23,612 bases of DNA from Myxococcales bacterium (GTDB lineage Bacteria; Myxococcota_C; UBA6777): the NCBI GenBank assembly GCA_027005175.1, contig JALTMC010000180.1, forward strand, positions 1 through 23,612, read 5' to 3'. A program made the translations under genes and the position numbers. Under the pieces are notes generated by a model that was given only the letters and a program-made list of their open reading frames with translations, did not search any database and had not been told where the DNA came from. Positions 1 to 9,246 of the stretch are shown here, piece after piece (positions within the stretch are counted from its first letter, which is position 1; each line of letters starts with the position of its first letter).

Positions 1-14
1 GGTCCTAGATACCG

Positions 15-51
15 TGATCATCGTGATCAGGCTCTTGATCACTGATGATCA
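15..51. repeat. Hairpin built from four TGATCA palindromes
   Basis: TGATCA occurs at 15-20, 24-29, 36-41 and 46-51. The arm at 15-29 pairs with the arm at 36-51 over almost its full length, with one bulged base and a six-base loop (30-35), so the block folds into a long stem. Each unit is itself a palindrome containing GATC. It could be the end of an upstream transcript or a multi-site protein-binding element; nothing in the sequence decides between these. Confidence 0.6.
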
Positions 52-160
52 TCAAAGCACCCCCCCAATCTTGAGGTGGAGTGAAGTGAAACGAGTCTCG
101 TTTGGGCTTTTTGGGGAAGTACTTTGAGTCCGAAGAGAAAGTTGCGAGTGTGTGGCTTGC

Positions 161-188
161 TTGACAACGATTGGAGTGTGGTTATTTT
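161..188 (+). promoter_or_regulatory. Candidate sigma70-type promoter for dnaK
   Basis: A perfect -35 hexamer TTGACA (161-166) is followed after 16 bases by TATTTT (183-188), which matches four of six positions of the -10 consensus. Transcription would begin near 195 and leave a leader of about 215 bases before the dnaK start codon. The call rests on the hexamers alone. Confidence 0.4.
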
Positions 189-412
189 CTTTTTCGCAGC
201 GTACTGGAGACACCCTCTCAAGGTCTTGCGCCGCACAAAAGTTTCCATCTGATGAGGGTTATAGAGGTTCCTACATCTGTATTGTTTGTGAAGTGACGAC
301 ACGAGGAGCAGATAGGGTGTAGGTGTAGCATCAGACGTACTTCGACTTATATCGGCCAAAGGAAAAGGCCGCCTACATCTTGTGACATTGAAACGAAGGA
401 GGACAAGTCATC

Positions 413-2323
<1,911 letters not shown>

Positions 2324-2485
2324 AAGAAGTGATTTATCGCTTGACTTCAACCGTTATATCAGGTAAAAGCATCCTCGCAACACTCCTCTGGTCTTGATTT
2401 TGAGCAAGGGGGGTGACGGAGTGGCCAGTAACTCTTTGGTATTCTTAGAGTTTTGCTTCACCGTCCCAAGGTGAGGAAAATATGG

Positions 2486-2520
2486 GGCTCTAATCCAAAC
2501 CGAACGGTTGGGTTGGAGCC
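2486..2520 (+). terminator. Hairpin downstream of dnaK
   Basis: The arms GGCTCTAATCCAAACCG and CGGTTGGGTTGGAGCC pair over about 16 bases around a two-base centre (AA). This is a long near-perfect inverted repeat. The following stretch is only moderately T-rich, so it is either an imperfect terminator or an RNA-stabilising 3' end. Confidence 0.5.
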
Positions 2521-2565
2521 TTCTGTGTTTGAGCTTTGGGATTAAAAAGCTCCATCACAGCGGAG

Positions 2566-2600
2566 AGGTGGGCGCTTGCGAGCGACCCACCTTTTGTTTT
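2566..2600 (+). terminator. Intrinsic terminator between dnaK and rimP
   Basis: AGGTGGG (2566-2572) pairs with CCCACCT (2586-2592), with inner CGCT/AGCG pairing, and TTTGTTTT follows directly. This is the classic form of a Rho-independent terminator. It separates dnaK from the rimP-nusA cluster. Confidence 0.75.
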
Positions 2601-2637
2601 ATCAGGGCGGAAGAGTCCTGAATTGAGGTAGCCTGGG

Positions 2638-3213
2638 ATGAGTCGGAACGTACAACAACAACTTTGGGAACTGGCAGAGCCTGTTGTCTTGGCTCGGAAT
2701 CTCCATCTCGTTGAGCTGGAGTATGTGCGCCAAAAAGAGTGGGTGGTTCGCTTATTTCTTGAGCGACCCGATGTCACTATTATTCCCGGTTTGGGGGTGG
2801 CTCCCGGTGAAGGTATTGGCCTGGGTGAATGTGCAGAGGTGGGCCGAGAACTCTCCGCTCTCCTTGATGTTGCAGATGTCGTGCATCATGAGTACCGATT
2901 GGAGGTCTCTTCACCTGGCGTTCAGCGGCCGCTTCGAAAACTGGATGACTTTGTGAAGTTTTGTGGCTGTCAGGTTCGTGTGAAGAGTTTTTCTCCTGTG
3001 GCAGCCATTGAGCCCAAGGGAGCTTCACCCAGTCGCAATTTTTTTGGAATCTTAGAACAGGTTGACCGTGACCTCGAACACATCGAAGTCACAGTTGATG
3101 GTCGCCGCTATCACATCCCTCTGGAGCAGATCACAAAGGCTCATATTGAGCCAGACATGGACCAATGGATGGCGCTGGCTATAAAAAAACGTAAAGAAGC
3201 TGAGGAAGCATAG
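2638..3213 (+). CDS. rimP: Ribosome maturation factor RimP
   Basis: RimP is a cytoplasmic 30S-subunit assembly factor that acts early in maturation. The 191-residue protein shows the family pattern: an N-terminal alpha/beta domain with the motif LHLVELEYVR near residue 22, the signature RLEVSSPGVQRPL near residues 87-99, and a C-terminal SH3-like domain ending in an IPLEQITKAHI strand. It is longer than most RimPs (about 150 residues) because of insertions: a Gly/Pro-rich loop near residues 45-60 and one near 118-130. GAGG (2625-2628) sits nine bases before the ATG. The gene opens the cluster and lies 18 bases ahead of nusA, the standard position for rimP (ylxS). Confidence 0.95.
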   Translation: MSRNVQQQLWELAEPVVLARNLHLVELEYVRQKEWVVRLFLERPDVTIIPGLGVAPGEGIGLGECAEVGRELSALLDVADVVHHEYRLEVSSPGVQRPLRKLDDFVKFCGCQVRVKSFSPVAAIEPKGASPSRNFFGILEQVDRDLEHIEVTVDGRRYHIPLEQITKAHIEPDMDQWMALAIKKRKEAEEA

Positions 3214-3231
3214 CGGACGAAGGAGAACAGG

Positions 3232-4749
3232 ATGCCGCGTGGAGTCGAGGTCATTAACCTCAAAAAAGCCATCGAACAGGTCGAACGAGAAAAAGGAATC
3301 GACCGCCAAATCCTTATCGATGCGGTGGAAGCTGCTATCCTTAGTGCTGCGCGCAAGAAGCTCGGCCATGAATTTGATTTGGAAGCACGCTTTAGTGAAC
3401 AGAGCGATGAGGTCGAGGTCTTTCGCTGGGTGCGTGTTGTGGCTGACGTTGAAAATGAAAGTCGCGAGATCTCCTTGGAAGAAGCCCGAGAACGTCTTGA
3501 TCCAGAAGCCAATCTGGATGATGAATTGGGTGAAAAGATCGATACATCGACGTTTGGTCGTATTGCCGCTCAAACGGCCAAACAAATTATCATTCAGCGT
3601 GTGCGTAAAGCCGAACGCGAGATGATCTACAACGAGTACAAGGATCGTGTGGGTGAGCTTGCCACAGGTGTGGTTCGCCGCTTTGAGCGTCGTCAACAAG
3701 ATGTGATTGTTGATCTGGGGCGGGCCGAAGCTGTGCTCCCGCGCAGTGAGCAGATCCCCAAAGGACACTATCATATCGGTGATCGTGTTCAGGCTTATAT
3801 CCAACGAGTACGGGATGAAGACAAACAGCCGCTTATTACCTTGAGTCGCACGGATGAAGGCTTCTTAATCAAGCTCTTTGAAATGGAAGTTCCCGAAATT
3901 TATGAGGGCATTGTTCGCATCGTCGGTGCCGCTCGTGACCCGGGTATTCGGGCCAAGATTGCTGTGGCTTCTCGCGATCTGGAAGTGGATCCCGTTGGGG
4001 CTTGTGTTGGTGTGAAGGGTGCTCGTGTTCAGGCTGTTGTGCAGGAATTACGCGGTGAAAAGATCGACATCGTTCCACACAGTGAAGACCCCGCACGCTT
4101 TGTTTGCAATGCCATCGCGCCGGCACAAGTGAGTCGTGTGATCATCGATGAAGAGCGCGGCTCTATGGAGCTTATTGTTCCTGATGACCAACAATCTCTC
4201 GCGATCGGTCGAAAGGGACAAAATGTTCGCCTCGCTGTCAAGTTGACAGGCTGGGACATCAATATTGTGTCGGAGCAAGAAGTTAGCCGCAAACAAGAAG
4301 AGACCTTGCGTTCTCTGGGTGTTGTTCGTTCTGAGTTGACTCGTGAGATGCTGATGCCTGTCTTCAAGTTGGGGTATCGCTCCCCACAAGATATGATCAA
4401 AGCTGAAGAGGGTGACTTGGCCATTATTCCGGGCATTGGTCTGGAGAATGCTGCGCTCATCAAAGAGGCTGCTGCTGAAGTTATCGAACGTCAGGCGCGT
4501 GGTGAAGTTCTGGCTACCGTGACCAAAGAAGAAGCTGAAGTAGCGGCTCAGGCCTTTGCCAAATCTGAGGCGCTGGCTCTTGCTGAGGCAGCGTTTGCGA
4601 ACTTGTCGAGGAAGCCAGTCGTACCGAAGGAGACACCACAGCCTGAAGTGGCTGACGATGAAGTCTCTGAAGAAACGGAGGCCAAGGAAGAAGCCGCAGC
4701 GAAGCCTGTGGAAGAGGCTTCGACAGAAGAGCCAGTAGAGACGACCTGA
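3232..4749 (+). CDS. nusA: Transcription termination/antitermination factor NusA
   Basis: NusA binds RNA polymerase and modulates pausing, intrinsic termination and rRNA antitermination. The domains run in the normal order. The N-terminal polymerase-binding domain covers about residues 5-130, the S1 domain about 138-205, KH1 has its GVKGAR loop at 260-265, and KH2 has GRKGQN at 326-331. A helix-hairpin-helix-like module with the phrase [10 protein letters not shown] lies around 360-420. The last 75 residues are an acidic Ala/Glu-rich tail in place of the paired acidic repeats of enterobacterial NusA. An AAGGAG ribosome binding site (3220-3225) lies six bases before the ATG. In other bacteria NusA regulates its own operon, which is relevant to the terminator after infB. 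Confidence 0.98.
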   Translation: MPRGVEVINLKKAIEQVEREKGIDRQILIDAVEAAILSAARKKLGHEFDLEARFSEQSDEVEVFRWVRVVADVENESREISLEEARERLDPEANLDDELGEKIDTSTFGRIAAQTAKQIIIQRVRKAEREMIYNEYKDRVGELATGVVRRFERRQQDVIVDLGRAEAVLPRSEQIPKGHYHIGDRVQAYIQRVRDEDKQPLITLSRTDEGFLIKLFEMEVPEIYEGIVRIVGAARDPGIRAKIAVASRDLEVDPVGACVGVKGARVQAVVQELRGEKIDIVPHSEDPARFVCNAIAPAQVSRVIIDEERGSMELIVPDDQQSLAIGRKGQNVRLAVKLTGWDINIVSEQEVSRKQEETLRSLGVVRSELTREMLMPVFKLGYRSPQDMIKAEEGDLAIIPGIGLENAALIKEAAAEVIERQARGEVLATVTKEEAEVAAQAFAKSEALALAEAAFANLSRKPVVPKETPQPEVADDEVSEETEAKEEAAAKPVEEASTEEPVETT

Positions 4750-4824
4750 TCTTTCAGGAGAGGATCTCAAGGTACAAGAGTCATGTTGGGTAGAAACAAG
4801 TCGCAAGGAGGATAGGAATCTAGA

Positions 4825-5643
4825 ATGGTCGCAGTGTCCGAAACCAAAACAGCACCTGAGGTGAGTGCCGAAGACCAGGAGCGGTCTGGTGCGAAGCAAG
4901 GGGCGCGTTCCGCGAAGCAAGCGGAGCGAAGCGAGTCTGCGAATGCAGCGCAAGAGGTGAGGACGGAAGCCCAAGCTCAACCCGAACGGAAGCAAAAGGT
5001 AGAGGCTGATGCTGCTACTACCTCTGCTTCATCCAAGGAAGCTGGACTTCGCACTTGTGTGGGGTGTCGTAAAAAGCAACCACAAGAGGGGCTGTTGCGT
5101 ATTGTTCTCGATCCCGATGGTGTCACACCGCGTGTGGATTATTTGGGACGCTTGCCAGGACGTGGAGCCTATAGTTGTCCCACCATGAAATGCCTTGAGT
5201 TGTCTGTTCAACGTGGTGGGTTGCGAAAAGCTTTCAAGGCGCAGGTCAAAGGCTCTGCCGATGTCCTTATGCAGGAAGCCTGGAGTGCGTCGCGTCGCCA
5301 GCTTCGCTCTTTGCTTTCCCTCGCCAATCGAGCCAGCAAAGCTTTGCCGGGTCATACTCGGGTAGAGTGGGGGTTGCGCAACGAGGAGGGTGTGCTATTG
5401 TTGCTCGCCCAAGACGCATCTCCTTCTCTCCAACGCAAGTTTCGACGCTGGGCCACAGAGCTGGGAATCCCTGTTTATGAAGCTCTTTCGAAGGAAGAGA
5501 TAGGGCCTACGATGGGGGCATCTGAGACGGCTGTCACCTTAATCTCCGATACCGGATTTGCTGCGAAGATTATTCAGGAACTGGAACGATCCAAGAACCT
5601 GCTTTTGATACAAGATGAAGAGGGCCCTGCTTTTGTGAAGTGA
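4825..5643 (+). CDS. ylxR: YlxR-YlxQ fusion: DUF448 RNA-binding protein with L7Ae-like domain
   Basis: The 272-residue protein has three parts. Residues 1-74 are low-complexity and rich in Ala, Glu, Lys and Gln. Residues 75-145 form a YlxR/DUF448 domain with the signature RTCVGCRKK and the later GRGAYSCP; cysteines sit at 78, 81, 118 and 123. Residues 155-272 resemble the ribosomal L7Ae/L30e fold (YlxQ), with the phrase LLSLANRASKALPG and a Val/Ile-rich end. In Bacillus these are separate adjacent genes between nusA and infB. YlxR (RnpM) is reported to modulate RNase P, and L7Ae-type domains bind kink-turn RNA. The exact role here is inferred. An AGGA at 4814-4817 fits the chosen ATG. Confidence 0.88.
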   Translation: MVAVSETKTAPEVSAEDQERSGAKQGARSAKQAERSESANAAQEVRTEAQAQPERKQKVEADAATTSASSKEAGLRTCVGCRKKQPQEGLLRIVLDPDGVTPRVDYLGRLPGRGAYSCPTMKCLELSVQRGGLRKAFKAQVKGSADVLMQEAWSASRRQLRSLLSLANRASKALPGHTRVEWGLRNEEGVLLLLAQDASPSLQRKFRRWATELGIPVYEALSKEEIGPTMGASETAVTLISDTGFAAKIIQELERSKNLLLIQDEEGPAFVK

Positions 5644-5698
5644 GGTCTAGGATTTGAATCAATGGTTAAATTAGAAGGGCTGTAGGAGCGCGATATAT

Positions 5699-8623
5699 AT
5701 GGGAAAGAAGAGAGTATATGAACTCGCGAAAGAACTCGGTATCTCGAGTAAGAGTTTTATCGAGCGCGCCCAAGCTCTCGGTTATTCATGGATTCAGTCA
5801 CATGCCAACACATTAGAGGGCAGTGAAGCCAAGGAGCTTGCTCAGAAGTTATCTGCGGGTGGTGGTGAGAGTAAGCCCAAGCGTAAATCCACCGTCTTGA
5901 GACGGCGGGCTGTGCGAGTGGATAAGGCCGATAACGGTACAGACAGTGGATACGAAGTGGTCACCACGCGCATCTCTGACAGTGGTGCAGAAGTGATTGA
6001 GCGGAAGCAAATTGAAATGTCTGTTCCGCCGTCATTTCTTCCTGCAAAGGAGGCTCCGATCTCGGAGTCATTGGAGGTGGCTGAGGTGGTGTCCGTTGAG
6101 GCATCAGGTCCAGAAACTTCTTCACCAGTCGTTGAGACGACACCTGAAGCGACACCCGTGGCAGAGGTTGTATCCGAAGCCTCTCCGTCAGTAACAGAAG
6201 AGCCTGTTGTTGAGGCGGCATCCCCTGAACCGGTCAAAGAGGCCGTGGCAGAGCCAACACCAGTGGAAGAAACAACAACCGCAGAGCCTGTGGAGATCGA
6301 GAAAGTAGAGACCGAGAAGGTAGAGACCAAGAAGGTGGAACCCGTTGCAGAGCCTGTCGTTGCTGAAGCTGAAGTGCACAGTGCTCCGATTCCTGCAGTG
6401 CCACCACGATCTGCGAAACCCAGGGCCGCATCCTCAGCAAAGGCAAGTGGAGATTCAGTGCAAAACCAAAGAGTAACAAGCAGAAAAACACCCGTACCGA
6501 CTCGCGAGTCAGCGAAAGCATCTAGTATCATGCGGATCGAGTCCGACTCCAAGTGGGGTGATGAAGGCATGCGCCCGAAGGCTCAGCCCAGTCCTGGATC
6601 TGGACCCGGACAGAGACGCTCCGGCCCCGATCGCAGGGACGGTCGTCAACAAACCGATGGTCGCGGTGGTGACAATCGCGGTAAAGGTGGCCGAGGTGGC
6701 CGAGGTGGAGAGCGACAAAAGAGAGGCGGTCGCTACAATGCTGGTGGTAGAGATAGCTTTGGCCGTGGACGCCGAGGCCAAGAAGCTCCCCGCTCCTCAA
6801 GAAGACGCAAAAAAGGCAAGAAGGGCGAGCCATCGCAACCCACGACCGTCCCCATGAGGGCAGAAAAGCGCGTCGTAAAAGTGGATGGCGCGATCTCGGT
6901 CGCTGAGTTGGCAAAACGCATGGGCGTAAAAGCAGCCGAGCTGATTGGTGATCTGCTCCGACAGGGTGTGATGGCTACGATCAACGATGTCATCTCTGTA
7001 GAGCAAGCGGAGGGCCTGGCCAAGAGCAAAGGCTACGAGGTAAAAGACACCAGTGTGGCTGTCGATGATATCCTTCAACGCGAAGACTCTGTGGAAGCTC
7101 CAGAGTCTTTGGTTCCACGTCCCCCTGTTGTGACAGTCATGGGACATGTTGACCATGGAAAGACCTCGCTGCTCGATGCCATTCGAGAAACCCGTGTGGC
7201 TGATGGAGAAGCGGGTGGTATTACCCAGCACATTGGTGCATCTGTGGTGACCTTGCCTGGCGGGCGAGACATTGTTTTTCTCGATACACCGGGTCACGAA
7301 GCGTTTACTGCGATGCGTTCTCGTGGTGCCCAAAGTACAGATATCGTGATCTTGGTGGTTGCGGCAGACGACAGTGTGATGCCACAAACGATCGAGGCCA
7401 TCAGTCACTCTCAGGCTGCTGGTGTTCCGATTGTTGTCGCAGTCAATAAGATCGACAAAGCCGGGGCAGACTCCACACGAGTTCGTACCGACTTGATGCA
7501 ATACAACCTGATTCCTGAAGAGTATGGTGGCGATACACAGATTGTGGATGTCAGTGCACATACCAAACAAGGACTTCCTGAATTACTTGAAGGTGTGCTA
7601 CTGCAAGCTGAAATCATGGAGTTGACAGCCAACCCCAATCGCAAAGCGCAGGGGATTGTGATCGAGTCACGGTTTGAAAAAGGTCGCGGTGCTGTGTCTA
7701 CAGTACTGATTCAGGCCGGAACCATTCGGTCGGGCGATGCTATCGTGGCTGGGATGGAGTACGGTCGTGTCCGTGCGATGTTTGACCACACCAACAAGCC
7801 TATCAAGGAAGCGGGCCCCTCCACTCCTGTCAAGATTCTTGGCCTTTCTGGAACTCCCTCTCCTGGAGATACCTTTGACTGTGTGGAAGATGAAAGAGCG
7901 GCACGTCAGGTTGCTGACCTACGTCGTGATGAGAAGAAAAATGAGTCTGCTACACCGACTCGATCCAGTCTTCAAGACCTCTGGGGAGCTGCACAGAAGA
8001 AAGAGCTTCACATCATTCTCAAAACAGATGTGGAAGGTACACTTGAAGCCCTCAAGCAGAGTCTTCTGAAGATGCAGAACGATGAGATCGAGCTTTCCAT
8101 TACACACGCCGCTGTGGGTGGAATCACCGAGAATGATATCAATCTCGCATCCACAACAGGCTCGGTGGTCTTTGGTTTCAGTGTTCGCGCTGATAACAAA
8201 GCACAAAAGCTCGCGGAATCGGAAGGTATTGAGATTCGTACCTACCGTGTCATCTATGAGTTGATCGATGATGTCAAAGCAGCGATGGAGCGTCAATTGG
8301 CTCCTACGTTGCAGGAAAAACCCATTGGTCAGGCACAGATTCGCAAGCTCTTCAACATTCCAAAAGCTGGTAAAGTGGCGGGTTGTTATGTCACAGAAGG
8401 CAAGATCACAAGGGGCTCTTTGATTCGTCTGTATCGTGAAAACAAACAGATTTACGAAGGCAAGGTTCAAACCCTGCGTCGATTCAAAAACGATGTCAAA
8501 GAAGTCGCTACAGGCTACGAGTGTGGTATTCAAATCGAGGGTTATCAAGATATTCGTGAGAGCGATATGATTGAGGCTTACGAAATCGAAGAGATCGCCA
8601 CAAAGCTCAAGCTCGAGTCATAA
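5699..8623 (+). CDS. infB: Translation initiation factor IF-2
   Basis: IF-2 is the GTPase that places initiator fMet-tRNA on the 30S subunit and promotes 50S joining. The protein has 974 residues. A first IF2_N module (residues 2-50) is followed by a long Glu/Val/Pro/Thr-rich region (about 90-270), then a strongly basic Arg/Gly-rich stretch (about 295-385) with RGG-like runs, and a second IF2_N module (about 395-445). The GTPase domain has G1 GHVDHGKT (482-489), G3 DTPGH (529-533), G4 NKID (583-586) and G5 SAHTKQG. Domains II, III and IV follow and end at a typical C terminus. TAGGAG (5683-5688) precedes the ATG by 10 bases. The stop is duplicated by an 11-base repeat (8613-8623 and 8626-8636). 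Confidence 0.98.
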   Translation: MGKKRVYELAKELGISSKSFIERAQALGYSWIQSHANTLEGSEAKELAQKLSAGGGESKPKRKSTVLRRRAVRVDKADNGTDSGYEVVTTRISDSGAEVIERKQIEMSVPPSFLPAKEAPISESLEVAEVVSVEASGPETSSPVVETTPEATPVAEVVSEASPSVTEEPVVEAASPEPVKEAVAEPTPVEETTTAEPVEIEKVETEKVETKKVEPVAEPVVAEAEVHSAPIPAVPPRSAKPRAASSAKASGDSVQNQRVTSRKTPVPTRESAKASSIMRIESDSKWGDEGMRPKAQPSPGSGPGQRRSGPDRRDGRQQTDGRGGDNRGKGGRGGRGGERQKRGGRYNAGGRDSFGRGRRGQEAPRSSRRRKKGKKGEPSQPTTVPMRAEKRVVKVDGAISVAELAKRMGVKAAELIGDLLRQGVMATINDVISVEQAEGLAKSKGYEVKDTSVAVDDILQREDSVEAPESLVPRPPVVTVMGHVDHGKTSLLDAIRETRVADGEAGGITQHIGASVVTLPGGRDIVFLDTPGHEAFTAMRSRGAQSTDIVILVVAADDSVMPQTIEAISHSQAAGVPIVVAVNKIDKAGADSTRVRTDLMQYNLIPEEYGGDTQIVDVSAHTKQGLPELLEGVLLQAEIMELTANPNRKAQGIVIESRFEKGRGAVSTVLIQAGTIRSGDAIVAGMEYGRVRAMFDHTNKPIKEAGPSTPVKILGLSGTPSPGDTFDCVEDERAARQVADLRRDEKKNESATPTRSSLQDLWGAAQKKELHIILKTDVEGTLEALKQSLLKMQNDEIELSITHAAVGGITENDINLASTTGSVVFGFSVRADNKAQKLAESEGIEIRTYRVIYELIDDVKAAMERQLAPTLQEKPIGQAQIRKLFNIPKAGKVAGCYVTEGKITRGSLIRLYRENKQIYEGKVQTLRRFKNDVKEVATGYECGIQIEGYQDIRESDMIEAYEIEEIATKLKLES

Positions 8624-8652
8624 GATCGAGTCATAAAGCCTGTGTTCTTGTT

Positions 8653-8689
8653 CCCCCGTCGATCTGTTTCTGAAACACGGGGGGTTTTT
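8653..8689 (+). terminator. Intrinsic terminator after infB, inside the operon
   Basis: CCCCCGT (8653-8659) pairs with ACGGGGG (8677-8683), an inner GTTTC/GAAAC pairing extends the stem, and TTTTT (8685-8689) follows. It lies between infB and ylxP, genes that are usually co-transcribed, so it probably works as a partial terminator or attenuator. Confidence 0.8.
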
Positions 8690-8733
8690 GCAACGGGCCA
8701 GTGCATGACACATCACTCAGAGGGATCGGGTTC

Positions 8734-9246
8734 TTGGTTGTTGGTATCTGTCAACTCACATTTCACCTTCCTGGCAACCGCTCTCTGAAGGGGAAGCGGC
8801 AGGTCGTAAAAAAGTTATGTGACCGCATTCGCAGTCGGTTTCATGTGTCTGTGTCCGAAGTGGGGTCGCAAGATCGACATCAGGAAGCCAAGATCGGCGT
8901 GGCGTTGGTTAGCAATGATGCGCGCTTGCTCAACTCGTTGATGGACCAGATCCTTCGGGTTGTGGAGTCGATGCAGTTGGCTCCCCTCCTCGATCGGCAG
9001 TTTGAGGTCTTGCATTACAATGACGAGATGGCCGGTAACTCTCTTGGCGAACTGGAAGATGAGCTGGGCTGGGCAGAGGATTGGAAGGAAGACGACGAGT
9101 CGTCCACACTCTCCAAAGACCCCTGGGCTTATATGGAGTCCTGGTCCGATTCTCCGAGCCAATCCGAGTCATCAACTTCATTAAATCGCACTTCACAACC
9201 TACCGATTCTGTGGAAGAGATTGTGCATAAGAAAGGTAAAGAATGA
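8734..9246 (+). CDS. ylxP: YlxP-like DUF503 protein with acidic C-terminal extension
   Basis: DUF503/YlxP proteins are small proteins encoded between infB and rbfA and are thought to act in ribosome biogenesis; the biochemical role is not settled. The N-terminal part matches the family, including LTFHLPGNRSLKGKRQVVKK and VSEVGSQDRHQEAKIGVALV. I chose the TTG at 8734 because AGAGGG lies upstream at a workable distance and the protein then begins in the usual family form (MVVGIC). A GTG at 8701 would add 11 residues and has no ribosome binding site. After about residue 90 an Asp/Glu/Ser-rich tail of roughly 80 residues follows, which the roughly 95-residue family members lack. The stop overlaps the next start by four bases (ATGA). 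Confidence 0.88.
   Translation: MVVGICQLTFHLPGNRSLKGKRQVVKKLCDRIRSRFHVSVSEVGSQDRHQEAKIGVALVSNDARLLNSLMDQILRVVESMQLAPLLDRQFEVLHYNDEMAGNSLGELEDELGWAEDWKEDDESSTLSKDPWAYMESWSDSPSQSESSTSLNRTSQPTDSVEEIVHKKGKE

Larger units (their letters stand above)
1..412. other. Leader/intergenic region upstream of dnaK
   Basis: No convincing gene is visible in these 412 bases. The stretch holds a strong TGATCA-rich hairpin (15-51), a C7 run (60-66), a short palindrome AAACGAG-T-CTCGTTT (89-103) followed by a T-rich stretch that could end an upstream gene, a candidate sigma70-type promoter (161-188), and a small CGGCC/GGCCG hairpin (353-371) just before the dnaK ribosome binding site. I saw no CIRCE element (TTAGCACTC-N9-GAGTGCTAA) and no good sigma32 promoter. 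Heat-shock control, if present, must therefore use another signal. Confidence 0.6.
2324..2637. other. dnaK-rimP intergenic region with stacked hairpins
   Basis: No gene is visible in these 314 bases. Three consecutive hairpins occupy it. At 2416-2465 GACGG pairs with CCGTC around an inner AACTCT/AGAGTT stem; the other two, at 2486-2520 and 2566-2600, are listed separately. A promoter for the rimP cluster is expected here, but I could not pick convincing hexamers. Confidence 0.5.

Noticed and set aside
39-359. Minus-strand frame of 106 codons upstream of dnaK
   Set aside because: It matches no family I recognise, overlaps the dnaK promoter and leader hairpins, and its composition looks random.
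2411-2470. tRNA-like stretch (GGTGACGGAGTGGCC) after dnaK
   Set aside because: It resembles the start of a Ser/Leu tRNA but has no anticodon stem, T-loop GTTCGA or acceptor pairing.
5842-6570. Long minus-strand open frame opposite infB, rich in Ser and Thr
   Set aside because: It mirrors the low-complexity Glu/Val/Pro coding region of infB, and no start signal supports it.
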